DNA from: Prochlorococcus sp. AG-402-A08
Lineage (GTDB): Bacteria > Cyanobacteriota > Cyanobacteriia > PCC-6307 > Cyanobiaceae
Reading direction: 5' to 3'
Assembly: GCA_003279585.1 (NCBI GenBank)
Contig: QCHH01000003.1
Location: 1 to 64,000, forward strand
DNA length: 64,000 nucleotides
Under the pieces are notes generated by a model, which saw only the letters and a program-made list of their open reading frames with translations, made no database searches and was not told the origin of the DNA. Position numbers and translations under genes: made by a program. Below are positions 20,664-31,663 of the stretch, piece after piece (the stretch's first letter is position 1; every line of letters begins with the position of its first letter).

Positions 20664-22433
20664 TTACAAAGATTTCTTAATATCTGATATACCAACCATT
20701 TGAGCATTACTTTTCCCAGGAGGAACCATTGGGTAACAATTTTCACCTTTTCTTACATTTACATTTACAAGAACTGGTCCTTCATTCGCCAAAGCTTTCT
20801 GAAGTTCAGGGATTAGATTGTCTCTTTCTGAAATTACAATACCCTCAATCCCAAAAGCCTTAGATAGCGAAACAAAGTCAGGTTCCCCAACAGACATATT
20901 AGATGCCGAATATCGTTCATCATAAAAACTTTCCTGCCATTGCCTAACCATCCCTTGCCAATGATTATTTATGATAATTACTTTTAAATTCAACTTATAT
21001 TGAGAGATGGTTCCAAGCTCCTGAATGTTCATGAGGATACTTGCATCGCCCGCTATACAAATAACTTGCTCCTTAGGCAAAGCAACTTTGACTCCCATTG
21101 CAGCGGGCATTCCAAAACCCATTGTTCCAAGTCCAGCACTACTAATCCATTGTCTTGGTCCATTTAACAAATATTGAGCTGCCCACATCTGATGCTGTCC
21201 AACATCAGTTGTAATGTAAGCATCTTGCGCCAAATCTCTTAAAGCAATTAATACTTCCTGTGGATAAATTTCTCCTTCTTTAGGGGGAATTGTCAAAGGA
21301 AAATTATTTTTCCAGTTGTTTATTTTGTTAAGCCAGTTAGAAGTTCTTGGATTTGTTTTCCTTTGATTACTGAGATCTAATAATTTAACAAGACTAATTC
21401 CAACATCACCTAATACAGAAACTTCAACTACTCTATTTTTATTAATTTCAGCAGGATCAATCTCAAAATGAATTACTTTTGCTTTAGGAGCAAAAGTATC
21501 TAATTTACCTGTAACTCTGTCATCAAATCTTGCTCCAATTGCAATCAATAAATCACATTCAGTCACTGCAAAGTTTGCATAAGCTGTTCCATGCATACCA
21601 AGCATCCCAACTGATAAAGGCTCACGTTCATCAAACGCACCTTTTCCCATCAAAGTTGTTGTTACGGGTATTTGATATCTATTAGCAATCGCCGCAAGAG
21701 TTTCATGTGCCCCCGAAGAAATAACACCCCCGCCAACGTAAAGGAGTGGTTGATCAGCATTTTCGATTAAATCTAAGGCGGCACTTATAGCTTTATGTTC
21801 TGGCGCGAATGGAAGTTCAAAGCCTTGTGGCTTTATTGAACCTGGCTCGACAGGAAGATATTTAAACATCTCTTGTCCAACATCTTTTGGGATATCAATC
21901 AAAACTGGTCCTGGTCTACCCGATGAGGCAATGAGAAAAGCTTGAGCTACAACTTTTGCGATTTCAGATGGATCTCTTACGACCCATGAATGTTTAACAA
22001 TTGGAAGTGTTATCCCAAAGATATCTGTTTCTTGAAAAGCATCAGTACCGATAGCAGGTCTAGGGACTTGTCCTGTTATGACAACAAGAGGTACAGAATC
22101 CATCTGAGCGGTAGCTATACCTGTGACAAGATTCGTAGCTCCTGGACCTGATGTACCAAAACAAACTCCTACTTTCCCAGTCGCTCTAGCGAAACCATCT
22201 GCAGCATGAGTTCCACCTTGCTCATGTCGAACAAGAATATGTTTCAGCCAACCCTCTTGCTCAGCTTTAAAAACCGCATCATATATTGGGAGGATTGCTC
22301 CACCTGGATAGCCAAAAATAGTATCTACACCATGCCTACGAAGAGAATCCATCAAGGCATCAGCTCCTGACATCTCATTTTGAGTTTGTGTTCCTGAATC
22401 TCCTATTTGATTAGGCTTAGAAGTCAGGGTCAC
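20664..22433 (-). CDS. ilvB: Acetolactate synthase large subunit
   Basis: This 589-aa thiamine-diphosphate enzyme condenses pyruvate (or pyruvate and 2-ketobutyrate), the first common step of branched-chain amino-acid synthesis. FGYPGGAILPIYD at about 38-50, the catalytic glutamate in VRHEQGG (about 72), the central FAD-binding domain, and the C-terminal GDASILMN...NNHWQGMVRQW thiamine-binding motif are intact. The regulatory small subunit (ilvH) is not adjacent. Confidence 0.97.
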   Translation of the reverse strand: MTLTSKPNQIGDSGTQTQNEMSGADALMDSLRRHGVDTIFGYPGGAILPIYDAVFKAEQEGWLKHILVRHEQGGTHAADGFARATGKVGVCFGTSGPGATNLVTGIATAQMDSVPLVVITGQVPRPAIGTDAFQETDIFGITLPIVKHSWVVRDPSEIAKVVAQAFLIASSGRPGPVLIDIPKDVGQEMFKYLPVEPGSIKPQGFELPFAPEHKAISAALDLIENADQPLLYVGGGVISSGAHETLAAIANRYQIPVTTTLMGKGAFDEREPLSVGMLGMHGTAYANFAVTECDLLIAIGARFDDRVTGKLDTFAPKAKVIHFEIDPAEINKNRVVEVSVLGDVGISLVKLLDLSNQRKTNPRTSNWLNKINNWKNNFPLTIPPKEGEIYPQEVLIALRDLAQDAYITTDVGQHQMWAAQYLLNGPRQWISSAGLGTMGFGMPAAMGVKVALPKEQVICIAGDASILMNIQELGTISQYKLNLKVIIINNHWQGMVRQWQESFYDERYSASNMSVGEPDFVSLSKAFGIEGIVISERDNLIPELQKALANEGPVLVNVNVRKGENCYPMVPPGKSNAQMVGISDIKKSL

Positions 22434-22578
22434 GGCAAAAGAGAATCTAAACTAACAATAAATCTTAGTAGGCATAATTTCAATTAAACTAAATTAAGCA
22501 AAGATTTAATTAAATTCTCTAAGTTTTAATAGCAAGCTGATTATTAAACTTATCATTACAAATAGTTATTTTAATTCT

Positions 22579-23754
22579 TTACAGCAAACCTATTTGGTGT
22601 AAAGGTCCGCCCCCAATTATTAATTCCATCAAAAAACAAAGAAAAACAATCATTGCAACTCTTCCATTCCAAACTTCAGAGCTATTATTCCAACCCCACT
22701 GCCATTTCTCTTGAGGATAAAGTTTTACTCTTTCTGGCAATTTTGATGCTTCCTCTAAACTAATCCCCTCGCCGTTTAAGCAAGAAGAAACTAGATCCGC
22801 CAATCCTTCAATAAATAATGGATAGGTATCAAGAGCTGGAACTCTTTTAAAATTAACAATTCCGTTTTTCTGAGCAATTTCTTTATACTCAATATCTATC
22901 TCTTGGAGAGTTTCAATATGTTCACTCACAAAACTTATTGGGACCACGACAAGTTCTTTAACACCGGATTTTCCTAGTCTTTCTAATACTTCTTCGGTAT
23001 ATGGTTTTAGCCACTCTTCTGGCCCCACTCTGCTTTGATAAGCAAGTGAGAATGAATTACTAAATCCAAGCGAACTTTCAAGCTGATCAATAATCAAAAG
23101 TGAGCAGTTCTGTATTTGATCTTGATAAGGATCACCGGCTTCTTCTACATAGCTTTTAGGAACACCATGTGCAGTAAAAAAAACATGGGCCTCTTTGGGT
23201 AAATCACAAGCTAAAATTTGTTTCTTTATTAATTCAGCCATTGAAGATAAATAGGCTGGATGATCAAACCAGCTACGAATGCAACGAATTGATAACCCTG
23301 CAAACTCAAAATCACCATCTTTTAACCTTTTTAATTCTCTAAAACTTGATCCGCTTGTACTTATCGAAAAATGGGGATAAAGAGGTAAAACAACAACTTC
23401 GTTAACACCGTCAGCCTTCATATCCGCTACGGCTGACTCAGTGAATGGATGCCAATACCTCATGGCAACATATGTTGTTGCGTCTATTCCTATCTTTCTA
23501 AGATAACTTTGAAGTTCTCTTGCCTGCTGCTCAGTAATGCGACGTAAAGGTGATCCGCCTCCAATCGATCTGTAAGCCTCTTGTGATTTACTACTTCTTA
23601 ATAAGCTTATCAGCCAAGCCAGAGGTTTTTGAAAAGCACGAACTGGTAAACGAATTATCTCTGGGTCAGAAAATAAGTTATACAAAAATGGGCCAACGTC
23701 CTTAATCCTCTCAGGACCTCCGAGATTTAATAAGAGGACACCTACCCGAGCCAT
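22579..23754 (-). CDS. hemH: Ferrochelatase with C-terminal chlorophyll a/b-binding-like helix
   Basis: This 391-aa protein inserts Fe2+ into protoporphyrin IX, the last step of protoheme synthesis. The enzyme core covers about 1-325 with the catalytic histidine in [10 protein letters not shown] (about 195) and the second-site [10 protein letters not shown] (about 275). Residues about 355-385 form one transmembrane helix with an LHC-type motif ([12 protein letters not shown]), as in other cyanobacterial and plastid HemH proteins, where it may bind chlorophyll or tune partition between heme and chlorophyll synthesis. Confidence 0.97.
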   Translation of the reverse strand: MARVGVLLLNLGGPERIKDVGPFLYNLFSDPEIIRLPVRAFQKPLAWLISLLRSSKSQEAYRSIGGGSPLRRITEQQARELQSYLRKIGIDATTYVAMRYWHPFTESAVADMKADGVNEVVVLPLYPHFSISTSGSSFRELKRLKDGDFEFAGLSIRCIRSWFDHPAYLSSMAELIKKQILACDLPKEAHVFFTAHGVPKSYVEEAGDPYQDQIQNCSLLIIDQLESSLGFSNSFSLAYQSRVGPEEWLKPYTEEVLERLGKSGVKELVVVPISFVSEHIETLQEIDIEYKEIAQKNGIVNFKRVPALDTYPLFIEGLADLVSSCLNGEGISLEEASKLPERVKLYPQEKWQWGWNNSSEVWNGRVAMIVFLCFLMELIIGGGPLHQIGLL

Positions 23755-23825
23755 TTTAGAAAAAACTCCTTATAAAAGGTTATACAAACCCTTATCAAAG
23801 TAAAGCTAACTAAATTTACAGGATC

Positions 23826-24986
23826 ATGGACGAGAATCAAAAGTTACTAGATATCAACCAAGACCTTCAGTCAAGGGGAATCAATCTAAGAATTGAGAAA
23901 AGGGGTAAAGTTTTAAACATTCGCGGTTCTTTGCCGGATAAGAAATCTCATAATCTTTCTAAAGTTCAAAGAATAAGTCTTAAACTTCCTTACAACATTA
24001 ACGGTCTAGAAGAGGCTAAAAAAGCTATAGAATTAATTGATTTTCAACTTAAGAGAAGTCAATTTTGCTGGTCTAATTGGATTAAACATAAAGCTATCTC
24101 ATCAACAAAGACTAATAAAACACTAGTGAGCGATGAAATAGAAAGTTTTAAAAGACAATTCTTTTCTGATACATCGAGGAGCAAATCACCCGCAGGAATG
24201 TTCAGCACTTGGCAGTCTGCTTACAAACCATATCTGAATAGATTAAATGGAGTAAGTAATAAATCTACTCTGAAATTAAACGAGGAGCTTCTAGTGAAAA
24301 TCCTTTTAAGTTACCAAGAAAATTCAAGGAGTAGACAACAATGTGGAATAGCTTTAAGTGCTTTAGCCCGACACCTCAAATTAGAGCTACCTAAGAACTG
24401 GAAACAACTTCAAAATGGTTATGGCATACACGAATCTCATTTCAGAGAATTACCTAGTGATGAAAAAATTATTAATAGCTTTCAATTAATACCAAATCCA
24501 AAATGGAGATTTGTTTTTGGGTTAATGGCAACCTATGGGCTTAGAAATCACGAAGTCTTTTTTAGTGACTTATCTTGTTTAAAAAAAAATGGAGATAAAA
24601 TACTCCGAGTTTTCCCAAAGACAAAAACAGGAGAGCATCAAGTTTGGCCATTTCACCCTGAATGGGTTGAATTGTTTGAGCTAGACAAGATAACTGATAC
24701 TTCCGATTTACTCCCAGATATAAAAACAGATTTAAAAGATACAACTCTTCAACATATAGGAAGAAGAGTATCCGAACAATTTAAAAGATATAAAATATCT
24801 TTTACCCCCTATGATTTAAGGCATGCATGGGCAGTTAGGACAATCTTAATAGGCCTACCAAATACTGTAGCGGCAAAAATGATGGGACACTCAGTGTCAA
24901 TACATACAAAAACCTATCATCATTGGATAACAAGAAGAGATCAGCAAATTGCTGTTGATAGTGCTCTATCTAAAGTCAAATATTAA
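23826..24986 (+). CDS. Orphan tyrosine recombinase / phage-type integrase
   Basis: This 386-aa protein has a C-terminal tyrosine-recombinase catalytic domain. Seen residues are Arg in YGLRNHEV, the YDLRHAW box (Tyr replaces the usual first His), MMGHS, and the nucleophile Tyr in TKTYHHW near the C-terminus. An N-terminal arm and core-binding region (about 1-200) precede it. It stands alone between hemH and cobO with no phage genes, no tRNA and no attachment repeats that I can see. It is either a domesticated core gene or a remnant. Base composition looks like its neighbours. Confidence 0.88.
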   Translation: MDENQKLLDINQDLQSRGINLRIEKRGKVLNIRGSLPDKKSHNLSKVQRISLKLPYNINGLEEAKKAIELIDFQLKRSQFCWSNWIKHKAISSTKTNKTLVSDEIESFKRQFFSDTSRSKSPAGMFSTWQSAYKPYLNRLNGVSNKSTLKLNEELLVKILLSYQENSRSRQQCGIALSALARHLKLELPKNWKQLQNGYGIHESHFRELPSDEKIINSFQLIPNPKWRFVFGLMATYGLRNHEVFFSDLSCLKKNGDKILRVFPKTKTGEHQVWPFHPEWVELFELDKITDTSDLLPDIKTDLKDTTLQHIGRRVSEQFKRYKISFTPYDLRHAWAVRTILIGLPNTVAAKMMGHSVSIHTKTYHHWITRRDQQIAVDSALSKVKY

Positions 24987-25067
24987 CAAGAAGAATAATT
25001 AATATTCATAGCTATATAATTTCTATTAATTATTCTTTTATTAACTTATTTAATTTAAGCTAAAGAA

Positions 25068-25760
25068 ATGAAAAATAAAATCCCTAAAGAGGATTCAAGG
25101 CTTAATAAGCTTGATAAGAGTGCAGAAAAAATAGGAATGGGTGGTAATTTAATACCAAATATTACTGAAGAAAAATATCGAGAAAGAATGAAAAAAAGAA
25201 AAGAAGTTCAAACACAAAGATTAAATGAAAGAAATAAAGAGAAAGGTCTAATAATAATTAATACCGGAAACGGTAAAGGTAAAACAACAGCAGCTCTTGG
25301 AATGGGATTAAGAACTATTGGTCATAACCACAAAGTTGCAATAATTCAATTTATCAAAGGAGGATGGGAACCAGGGGAGTCATTAGCTTTGAAAACATTT
25401 GGGGACAAGTTAAAGTTTCATGCCTGTGGGGAAGGGTTCACATGGGAAACACAAGATAGAAATAAAGATATAAATTTAGTCAAGTCAAGCTGGAGAAAGG
25501 CTTTCTCTTATATTAAAGACCCAAATTATAAACTTATAATTTTAGATGAGATCATTGTTGCAATAAAACTTGGATATATAGATGAAGATGAAATTATAAA
25601 TGGTATTAAGTTGCGACCCGAGCTTACGCATGTAATCTTGACGGGAAGAGGAGCTTCAGAAAAACTAATCAATTCAGCTGATCTTGTGACAGAAATGAAA
25701 TTAATCCACCATCCCTTTAGAGAGCAGGGAGTAAAAGCACAAGAGGGAATTGAATATTAA
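25068..25760 (+). CDS. cobO: Cob(I)alamin adenosyltransferase, CobO/BtuR type
   Basis: This 230-aa enzyme transfers the adenosyl group of ATP to cob(I)alamin or a corrinoid precursor, making the 5'-deoxyadenosyl upper ligand. After a charged 58-residue N-terminal extension, the P-loop NTGNGKGKTTA is at about 65-75, followed by VAIIQFIKGGW (about 93-103) and the LIILDEI segment (about 155). It fits a genome that makes its own B12; the precorrin reductase CobK is encoded further along. Confidence 0.94.
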   Translation: MKNKIPKEDSRLNKLDKSAEKIGMGGNLIPNITEEKYRERMKKRKEVQTQRLNERNKEKGLIIINTGNGKGKTTAALGMGLRTIGHNHKVAIIQFIKGGWEPGESLALKTFGDKLKFHACGEGFTWETQDRNKDINLVKSSWRKAFSYIKDPNYKLIILDEIIVAIKLGYIDEDEIINGIKLRPELTHVILTGRGASEKLINSADLVTEMKLIHHPFREQGVKAQEGIEY

Positions 25761-25856
25761 CTATAATCTTAGAAATATTTCCATCGCAAGGGATCCAATA
25801 CAGATATAAAGACGTTCTCCCAGGACTTGCTACTGTCAATTTGTTATGAATTTTTA

Positions 25857-26570
25857 ATGGCATACTCTAGAGCACTCATAAAACTCAGTGGTGAAGCTCT
25901 TATGGGAGAAAAACCTTACGGGATTGATCCTGAAATTGTTCAATCAATTGCCAAAGATGTTTCTAAAGTAGTTGCAAATGGCACTCAAATAGCAATTGTT
26001 GTTGGTGGTGGAAATATCTTTAGAGGTTTAAAGGGATCAGCGGCTGGAATGGATAGGGCCACTGCTGACTATGTAGGAATGCTTGCTACCGTAATGAATG
26101 CCATTACACTCCAAGATGGCCTAGAAAGAGCTGGAGTACCTACAAGAGTTCAATCTGCTATTGACATGCAACAGATTGCAGAACCCTATATAAGAAGGAG
26201 AGCAATAAGACATCTCGAGAAAGGAAGGGTAGTGGTTTTTGGAGGTGGGTGCGGCAATCCATTTTTTACAACTGATACCACTGCTGCTCTTAGGGCCGCT
26301 GAAATTAACGCAGAAGTTGTTTTCAAAGCCACGAAAGTTGATGGGGTTTACGATCGAGATCCCAAAAAATTCACTGATGCTGTCAAATATGACAATCTCA
26401 CCTTTCAAGATGTATTAGCTAACGAAATAGGAGTAATGGATAGCACCGCTATTGCTCTTTGCAAAGATAATAAAATCCCAATAGTTGTTTTTAATATTTT
26501 CCAACCTGGGAATATTGCTAAGGCTATTTCTGGCGAACCAATTGGATCAAGAATATCTAATTCAAGTTAA
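25857..26570 (+). CDS. pyrH: UMP kinase
   Basis: This 237-aa amino-acid-kinase-fold enzyme phosphorylates UMP to UDP with [15 protein letters not shown] near the N-terminus, [10 protein letters not shown] (about 52-61), the [17 protein letters not shown] core (about 69-85) and [10 protein letters not shown] (about 160-169) are typical. The ATG at 25857 gives the family start [15 protein letters not shown]; an in-frame upstream ATG at 25827 would add ten unrelated residues. It is followed by frr, the widely conserved pyrH-frr pair. Confidence 0.97.
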   Translation: MAYSRALIKLSGEALMGEKPYGIDPEIVQSIAKDVSKVVANGTQIAIVVGGGNIFRGLKGSAAGMDRATADYVGMLATVMNAITLQDGLERAGVPTRVQSAIDMQQIAEPYIRRRAIRHLEKGRVVVFGGGCGNPFFTTDTTAALRAAEINAEVVFKATKVDGVYDRDPKKFTDAVKYDNLTFQDVLANEIGVMDSTAIALCKDNKIPIVVFNIFQPGNIAKAISGEPIGSRISNSS

Positions 26571-26623
26571 AACTAAACTTTTTAAACCCTTTTTAAAAAT
26601 CAATTCGCAATAACTTTATCTAA

Positions 26624-27172
26624 ATGTCAAATCAAGATCTAAAAACCACTATGAGCAAATCTGTAGAAGCAACTCAGAGGAATTTTAATACCATCAGAAC
26701 GGGAAGAGCAAATACATCTTTGTTAGACAGAATATCAGTCGAATACTACGGGGCTGAAACTCCACTAAAGTCACTTGCAACTATCACTACTCCTGACTCT
26801 CAAACGATAGCAATTCAACCCTTCGACCTAGGCGCATTAGCTTCCATCGAGAAAGCAATTGCAACAAGTGATCTAGGTTTCACTCCAAACAATGATGGTA
26901 AAATAATCCGTATAAATGTTCCACCATTAACTGAAGAGCGCAGAAAAGAATTTTGCAAACTCGCATCCAAGTATGCGGAGGAAGGGAAAGTTGCCCTAAG
27001 AAATATACGCCGTGATGCAATAGAGAGAGTCAAAAAATCTGAAAAGGATGGTGATCTTTCCGAAGATCAAAGCAGAGATGCACAAGAAACAATTCAGAAA
27101 GAGACAGATAATTTTATAAAAGATATTGAAAAAAAACTTTCAGAAAAAGAAGCTGAGATTTTAAAAGTTTGA
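26624..27172 (+). CDS. frr: Ribosome recycling factor
   Basis: This 182-aa protein works with EF-G to split post-termination ribosomes. The three-helix bundle and the hinge domain are visible as [19 protein letters not shown] (about 26-44), PF-D motif in [10 protein letters not shown], and [11 protein letters not shown] (about 105-115) with [12 protein letters not shown]. It is 53 nt after pyrH. Its TGA stop overlaps the TTG start of the next gene (TTGA), suggesting translational coupling. Confidence 0.97.
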   Translation: MSNQDLKTTMSKSVEATQRNFNTIRTGRANTSLLDRISVEYYGAETPLKSLATITTPDSQTIAIQPFDLGALASIEKAIATSDLGFTPNNDGKIIRINVPPLTEERRKEFCKLASKYAEEGKVALRNIRRDAIERVKKSEKDGDLSEDQSRDAQETIQKETDNFIKDIEKKLSEKEAEILKV

Positions 27173-28314
27173 CCCTCATAGATGTTGCCATTATAGGAGG
27201 GGGAGCATCAGGTACTACTACAGCCTTTCATCTGGCTAGTAACAGTAAAAATGTTTGTATTCTTGAAAAAGATGATGCCTATCTAGAGAGGACTTGCAGT
27301 GGGGGGATGTCTGCTGCAGTACAAAATTGGTTTCCTTTTACACTTTTACCAATAGTTGATGAGGTAATAACAAACGTAGAATTTAGTTGGTGCAATACTG
27401 ACAAAGTGGTTGCTGAGCTATCTGGATCTTCTCCTTTTTGGATAGTAAAACGTGAAAAGCTCGATTCATTCCTATTAGATCAAGCACTAAATTCTGGTTG
27501 TAGTTTATTGACTACTTTTGATGTAGTCGATGTAAAAAAACAATCAAATATTTGGCAAATCACCGCTCTTGATGGGAGACAAATAGAAGCAAAAGCAGTT
27601 GTTATTGCTGATGGATCTCAATCACCATGGCCTAAAGCTTTTAATTTAGGTCCAAATCACCAAAGATTTGCATCCACTTTCTCAGGAAGAATTAAAAGGA
27701 GAGGAAATTTAAAGAGTGAAACGGCTAGATTCGAATTTGGCTTAGTAAAAAATGGTTTTGCATGGGCCTTTCCATTAAGTAATGAAGTAAATATTGGGAT
27801 TGGAACTTTTGTAGATAAAAAAAATTCAATTCCTGTTAATGAAATACTTCAATCCTTTCTTCCTGATTTAGGTTTTGATCCTTGTGAAGTAATTGGTCAT
27901 GAAAAAAAATTAAGAGTATGGAATGGCCACTTTAAACTAAACGGAGAAGGGATCCTTCTTGTTGGAGATGCTGCCTCATTATGTGATCCTTTTTTAGCAG
28001 AAGGATTAAGGCCCGCTTTGATGAGTGGATTCGAAGCTGCAAAAAGCCTTATTTATTGGCTTGATGGAGAACGCAATTGTTTAGACGTCTATACAAAAAC
28101 TATGCAAAGAAATTGGGGGAATTCGATGGCTTGGGGAAAAAGAATTTCTCAAGTTTTTTATCGTTTTCCTAAAGTTGGATACCAATTAGGTATAAAAAGA
28201 CCAACTGCTCCAAAAAGAATTGCACAAATCCTGTCAGGTGATATGAGTTATGAAGACATTGCAAAAAGAGTAATCAAGAGATTACTCTTTCAAAATCAAA
28301 GTTCAAAGAGTTAG
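27169..28314 (+). CDS. FAD-dependent oxidoreductase of the geranylgeranyl reductase type
   Basis: This 381-aa flavoprotein has an N-terminal FAD motif [14 protein letters not shown] (about 8-21), a middle ATG-like motif [13 protein letters not shown] (about 143-155), and [18 protein letters not shown] (about 263-280), typical of the GGR/ChlP-like family. Such enzymes reduce prenyl chains or related substrates; this one is a paralogue of ChlP whose substrate is unknown. It starts at TTG, its first base lying one position before the frr stop codon. Its 3' end overlaps the convergent tal gene by 12 bp. Confidence 0.88.
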   Translation: MTLIDVAIIGGGASGTTTAFHLASNSKNVCILEKDDAYLERTCSGGMSAAVQNWFPFTLLPIVDEVITNVEFSWCNTDKVVAELSGSSPFWIVKREKLDSFLLDQALNSGCSLLTTFDVVDVKKQSNIWQITALDGRQIEAKAVVIADGSQSPWPKAFNLGPNHQRFASTFSGRIKRRGNLKSETARFEFGLVKNGFAWAFPLSNEVNIGIGTFVDKKNSIPVNEILQSFLPDLGFDPCEVIGHEKKLRVWNGHFKLNGEGILLVGDAASLCDPFLAEGLRPALMSGFEAAKSLIYWLDGERNCLDVYTKTMQRNWGNSMAWGKRISQVFYRFPKVGYQLGIKRPTAPKRIAQILSGDMSYEDIAKRVIKRLLFQNQSSKS

Positions 28315-29301
28315 GGCAATTCCTCCTTCAATCAACTCAAGTCTTTCGTTCAATTGATTTTCTAATTTATCAATTGCTTTACTAAAACCACTAATTCCTT
28401 CATCAAGTTTTTCCGTTGCCATTTTATCTCCGGCCATCATTAGTTCAAAAGATGTCTGATCTAAATGAATTGTCTCTTCAATCACTAAAGGTTTTTGTGC
28501 ATTTAACTTAATTGGCAACTCCGAATATGTTTCATTAAGTTGCTGAAGTAATTTTGGAGAAATCGTCAGCAAATCACATCCAGCAAGCTCGGTTATTTCC
28601 TCTATATTTCTGAAACTTGCTCCCATGACCTCTGTCTTATAACCATTTGATTTAAAATAATTAAATATTTTAGTCACTGAAACGACCCCTGGATCTTCAG
28701 TCGCTGGATAAGAATCTCTTCCTGTTGCAGATTTATACCAATCTAAGATCCTTCCAACAAAAGGCGAAATAAGCGTTACACCTGCCTCAGCACAAGCAAC
28801 TGCTTGATAAAAATTAAACAATAACGTTAGGTTACAATTAATATTCTCTTTTTCTAGGACTTCAGCAGCTTTTATTCCTTCCCAAGTAGAAGCAATTTTG
28901 ATTAAAACCCGATCATTAGAAATCCCATCCTGATTATATTTAGCAATTATTTTTCTTGCTTTTGCAATAGTGGCATCAGTGTCATAACTTAGTCTTGCAT
29001 CAACCTCTGTTGAAACACGGCCAGGAATTAATTTCAAAATCTCTTTACCAAAGACAACACAAAGTTCATCCAAAGCTTCCTTAACCACGCTAGTACTGGA
29101 GGCGCTAGCACCTAACATTTCTCTTGAAGTAGTAAGTGCTTGATCAATCAAACTTTGATAAGCAGGGATTTGTGCGGCCGCCAGAATTAAAGAAGGGTTT
29201 GTTGTAGCGTCTCTGGGATGAAATTTTCTGATCGCTTCAAGATCACCAGTATCAGCTACCACCACAGTCATTGAAGATAACTGGTTAAGAAGGGATTCCA
29301 T
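28303..29301 (-). CDS. tal: Transaldolase
   Basis: This 332-aa TIM-barrel enzyme moves a dihydroxyacetone unit between sugar phosphates in the oxidative pentose phosphate pathway. The N-terminal DATTNPSLI (about 31-39), the Schiff-base lysine in [11 protein letters not shown] (about 137) and [11 protein letters not shown] (about 160-170) identify class I transaldolase. In cyanobacteria and their phages it is linked to night-time or infection carbon flow. A C-terminal helical tail extends beyond the barrel. Confidence 0.97.
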   Translation of the reverse strand: MESLLNQLSSMTVVVADTGDLEAIRKFHPRDATTNPSLILAAAQIPAYQSLIDQALTTSREMLGASASSTSVVKEALDELCVVFGKEILKLIPGRVSTEVDARLSYDTDATIAKARKIIAKYNQDGISNDRVLIKIASTWEGIKAAEVLEKENINCNLTLLFNFYQAVACAEAGVTLISPFVGRILDWYKSATGRDSYPATEDPGVVSVTKIFNYFKSNGYKTEVMGASFRNIEEITELAGCDLLTISPKLLQQLNETYSELPIKLNAQKPLVIEETIHLDQTSFELMMAGDKMATEKLDEGISGFSKAIDKLENQLNERLELIEGGIALTL

Positions 29302-29393
29302 AATAAAAAACGTCTTTCATAGGTCTTAGACTAGCTATATTTTTTATAGATTTCACCCTTTAAGGAGTACTTTTGGGAAAATTTAGCCATCTC

Positions 29394-31190
29394 TTAGCTT
29401 TTGATAGCTAAATGTTCTTTTTTAGAAATACTTGGAGGGATTTTTTCTATCACAAGCAAAGTCTCAATAATTTTTTTTGCAACAGGGAGAGCCACAGTTG
29501 ATCCATAAGCATTTGACTTTTGGGGTTCATCAATAACTGCAAGAACAACATAGCGAGGATCATCGATAGGAAGACTTGCTACAAAACTGCAAATTTTAGA
29601 ATTATAATTCAATCCATCTTGCGATTTTTGTGCCGTCCCTGTTTTTCCTCCAATTCGATAGCCAGGGATATTTATCTCAATGCCGCTTTCATCATAAAAG
29701 GACACAACTGTTTCCATCCATCCAAGAACAGTGTTTGTAACTTCAGGAGATAAAACTTGTTTAGATTCAGGAGGAGTATTGAAATACGACTCGTAATCAC
29801 TTTTTAGTCCTCTAGTGATATGAGGCGTCACAAGTCTGCCTCCATTTGCAATCAAAGCATGCAATTGAGCTAGTTTCAGCGGAGTAATAGAAAAACCTTG
29901 ACCAAAAGAGGCTACCGCAGGTTCTATTGGTTGATTTACAAAAGTCTGCTTTGATTTAATTTGACCACCAACTGCTCCTGGAAGATCCGTTTCTGGAATT
30001 TCATCTATGCCTAAACGCCTTAACCATTGCCAGTAATTATTCGCATTCAATTTATTCATAATTTTAACCATACCTACATTGCTTGAGACTTGTAAAACCT
30101 CTGGGAAAGTCAATATCCCATTAGGCCTTCTATCCCAATTTGAGAGAGGCCATCCTCCTACTGTAACCAGACCATCATCATCAACTTCTCCATTGGGACC
30201 TATAACTCCCTCCTCCAATGCCAATGCTAAGTTAATTGGCTTAAAAGTAGAACCAGGTTCAAATAATTCTTGGACTGACCACTCTTTAAAAAGAGATGGA
30301 GAATAATCCCAATACTTATTAGGATCATAAGTTGGTGTAGAAGCCAATGCCAAAAGTTCTCCTGTATCTATATCCATTACGATTACAACACCTTTTTTTG
30401 CATTCCACTTCCTTACTTGATTACTTATTTCTTTAAGGGCTACTTCTTGGAGTCTTACGTCTAAAGTAAGTTGAAGACTCAATTGATCCTCATCAAAGAC
30501 ACCACGCTGAACACCTATAGGTAAGGGTGTTCCATCAGCTCCTCTTCTAATTATACTTGCTTTCTCTAGACGCTTGAGATCACTATCTAAACTTAATTCC
30601 AATCCAGCCTGAGGTCTTCTATCTAAATCCAAAAAACCAACTACATTTGCAAAAAGTGATCCATGAGGATAAAGCCTTTGAGGATAAACCTCCAAATCAA
30701 TACCACTGATTCCAAGTCTCTTAATCGTGTTAGCCTTCTCTGGTGTCACACCTTCTGCAAGTTTTACCCCTGATGAGTGCTTTCCTAATTTGTTTAGAAT
30801 CTCATCAACACTTTTCGATAGTGGTGTAGAAAGAAGTTTTGCTACTTCGACTGGTTTTCGAACTGTCCTAGATGAATCACCAGGAAACTTAAAATATCTG
30901 GGATGAGCCCAAATCTTAAAACGGGTCTCATCTATTGCGACAAGCTTCCCATTTCTATCTAAAATAGATCGACGTGTTCCCAAAGGGTTCTTTTCTTCAG
31001 TTTGAACTTCGCGTGCTAGCGCTCTTAGTTGATCGGACTGAAATAGTTGAAGCCAACCCACTCTTAAAAAAAGGCCTCCAAGTCCAAAGCATAATAAAAA
31101 AAAGACAAGTCTAAATCTAGACTGAGATAGAGGAGAGAGAGTTTTAACCTTATAAGTCTTTCGCCTCTTTCTAGAATTAATACTTTTCAT
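29394..31190 (-). CDS. ftsI: Peptidoglycan transpeptidase FtsI (class B penicillin-binding protein)
   Basis: This 598-aa septal transpeptidase has a short cytoplasmic tail, one membrane anchor (about 27-48), a PBP dimerisation domain (about 70-240) and a transpeptidase domain. Active-site motifs are ordered: SxxK in EPGSTFKP (about 316-323), SxN in VSSNVGM (about 373), and KTG in GGKTGTAQ (about 520). It crosslinks septal peptidoglycan with FtsW. It lies 8 nt downstream of an FtsL-like gene, the arrangement of a division cluster. Confidence 0.96.
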   Translation of the reverse strand: MKSINSRKRRKTYKVKTLSPLSQSRFRLVFFLLCFGLGGLFLRVGWLQLFQSDQLRALAREVQTEEKNPLGTRRSILDRNGKLVAIDETRFKIWAHPRYFKFPGDSSRTVRKPVEVAKLLSTPLSKSVDEILNKLGKHSSGVKLAEGVTPEKANTIKRLGISGIDLEVYPQRLYPHGSLFANVVGFLDLDRRPQAGLELSLDSDLKRLEKASIIRRGADGTPLPIGVQRGVFDEDQLSLQLTLDVRLQEVALKEISNQVRKWNAKKGVVIVMDIDTGELLALASTPTYDPNKYWDYSPSLFKEWSVQELFEPGSTFKPINLALALEEGVIGPNGEVDDDGLVTVGGWPLSNWDRRPNGILTFPEVLQVSSNVGMVKIMNKLNANNYWQWLRRLGIDEIPETDLPGAVGGQIKSKQTFVNQPIEPAVASFGQGFSITPLKLAQLHALIANGGRLVTPHITRGLKSDYESYFNTPPESKQVLSPEVTNTVLGWMETVVSFYDESGIEINIPGYRIGGKTGTAQKSQDGLNYNSKICSFVASLPIDDPRYVVLAVIDEPQKSNAYGSTVALPVAKKIIETLLVIEKIPPSISKKEHLAIKS

Positions 31191-31198
31191 GGAAATTA

Positions 31199-31663
31199 TT
31201 AATAACCTGACTTCATGGGGAAAGTAGATATTCTCTCTAATAATCTACTTTTAAATGTCAAATCAAATAAGTTTTTAGTTTCCTCTGGTTTTGGTCTATC
31301 TACATATATAAGATCTTCGGCCTTAGTCGGAACTAAATATCTAGACAACTTTTGATTTTTCAATAGGTAACTTTCAAGAATTGAAGTTGATTCCCATATC
31401 CTTCGGTTCAAGTCTCTAGTGATTTCAAGTTTTGTAAAAGACTTAGTCCACAAATATTGAGAGTGCAGAGCTACGGATGACATTATCGCCACTGTTAGGA
31501 GTATGCCTAGCAATGCACCATCTAAAACAATATGAAGAGCAGCTTGAATTGGGAATTTTCGTTGAACCTGCTTTGATGAAAAAACACTGTTTAACAATTT
31601 CTTGGGCAACTTCTTTTTTCGAAATTGTCCTACTTTTTGTTTATATAAAGAGCGGCTAACCAA
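31199..31663 (-). CDS. FtsL-like bitopic membrane protein
   Basis: This 154-aa protein has a basic cytoplasmic N-terminus (about 1-42), one membrane segment (about 45-65, VLDGALLGILLTVAIMSSVAL), and an extracytoplasmic helical region (about 72-115). It sits directly before ftsI, where ftsL normally lies, and matches FtsL in size and topology. FtsL sequences diverge widely, so assignment rests on position and layout. FtsL links FtsB/FtsQ with FtsWI in the divisome. Confidence 0.75.
   Translation of the reverse strand: MVSRSLYKQKVGQFRKKKLPKKLLNSVFSSKQVQRKFPIQAALHIVLDGALLGILLTVAIMSSVALHSQYLWTKSFTKLEITRDLNRRIWESTSILESYLLKNQKLSRYLVPTKAEDLIYVDRPKPEETKNLFDLTFKSRLLERISTFPMKSGY

Noticed and set aside
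25827-25856. Upstream ATG for UMP kinase
   Set aside because: The extra ten residues are not family-like; the 25857 start gives the standard N-terminus.
31199-31663. The ftsL symbol for this gene
   Set aside because: Position and topology fit, but sequence identity cannot be shown by eye, so I left the symbol empty.
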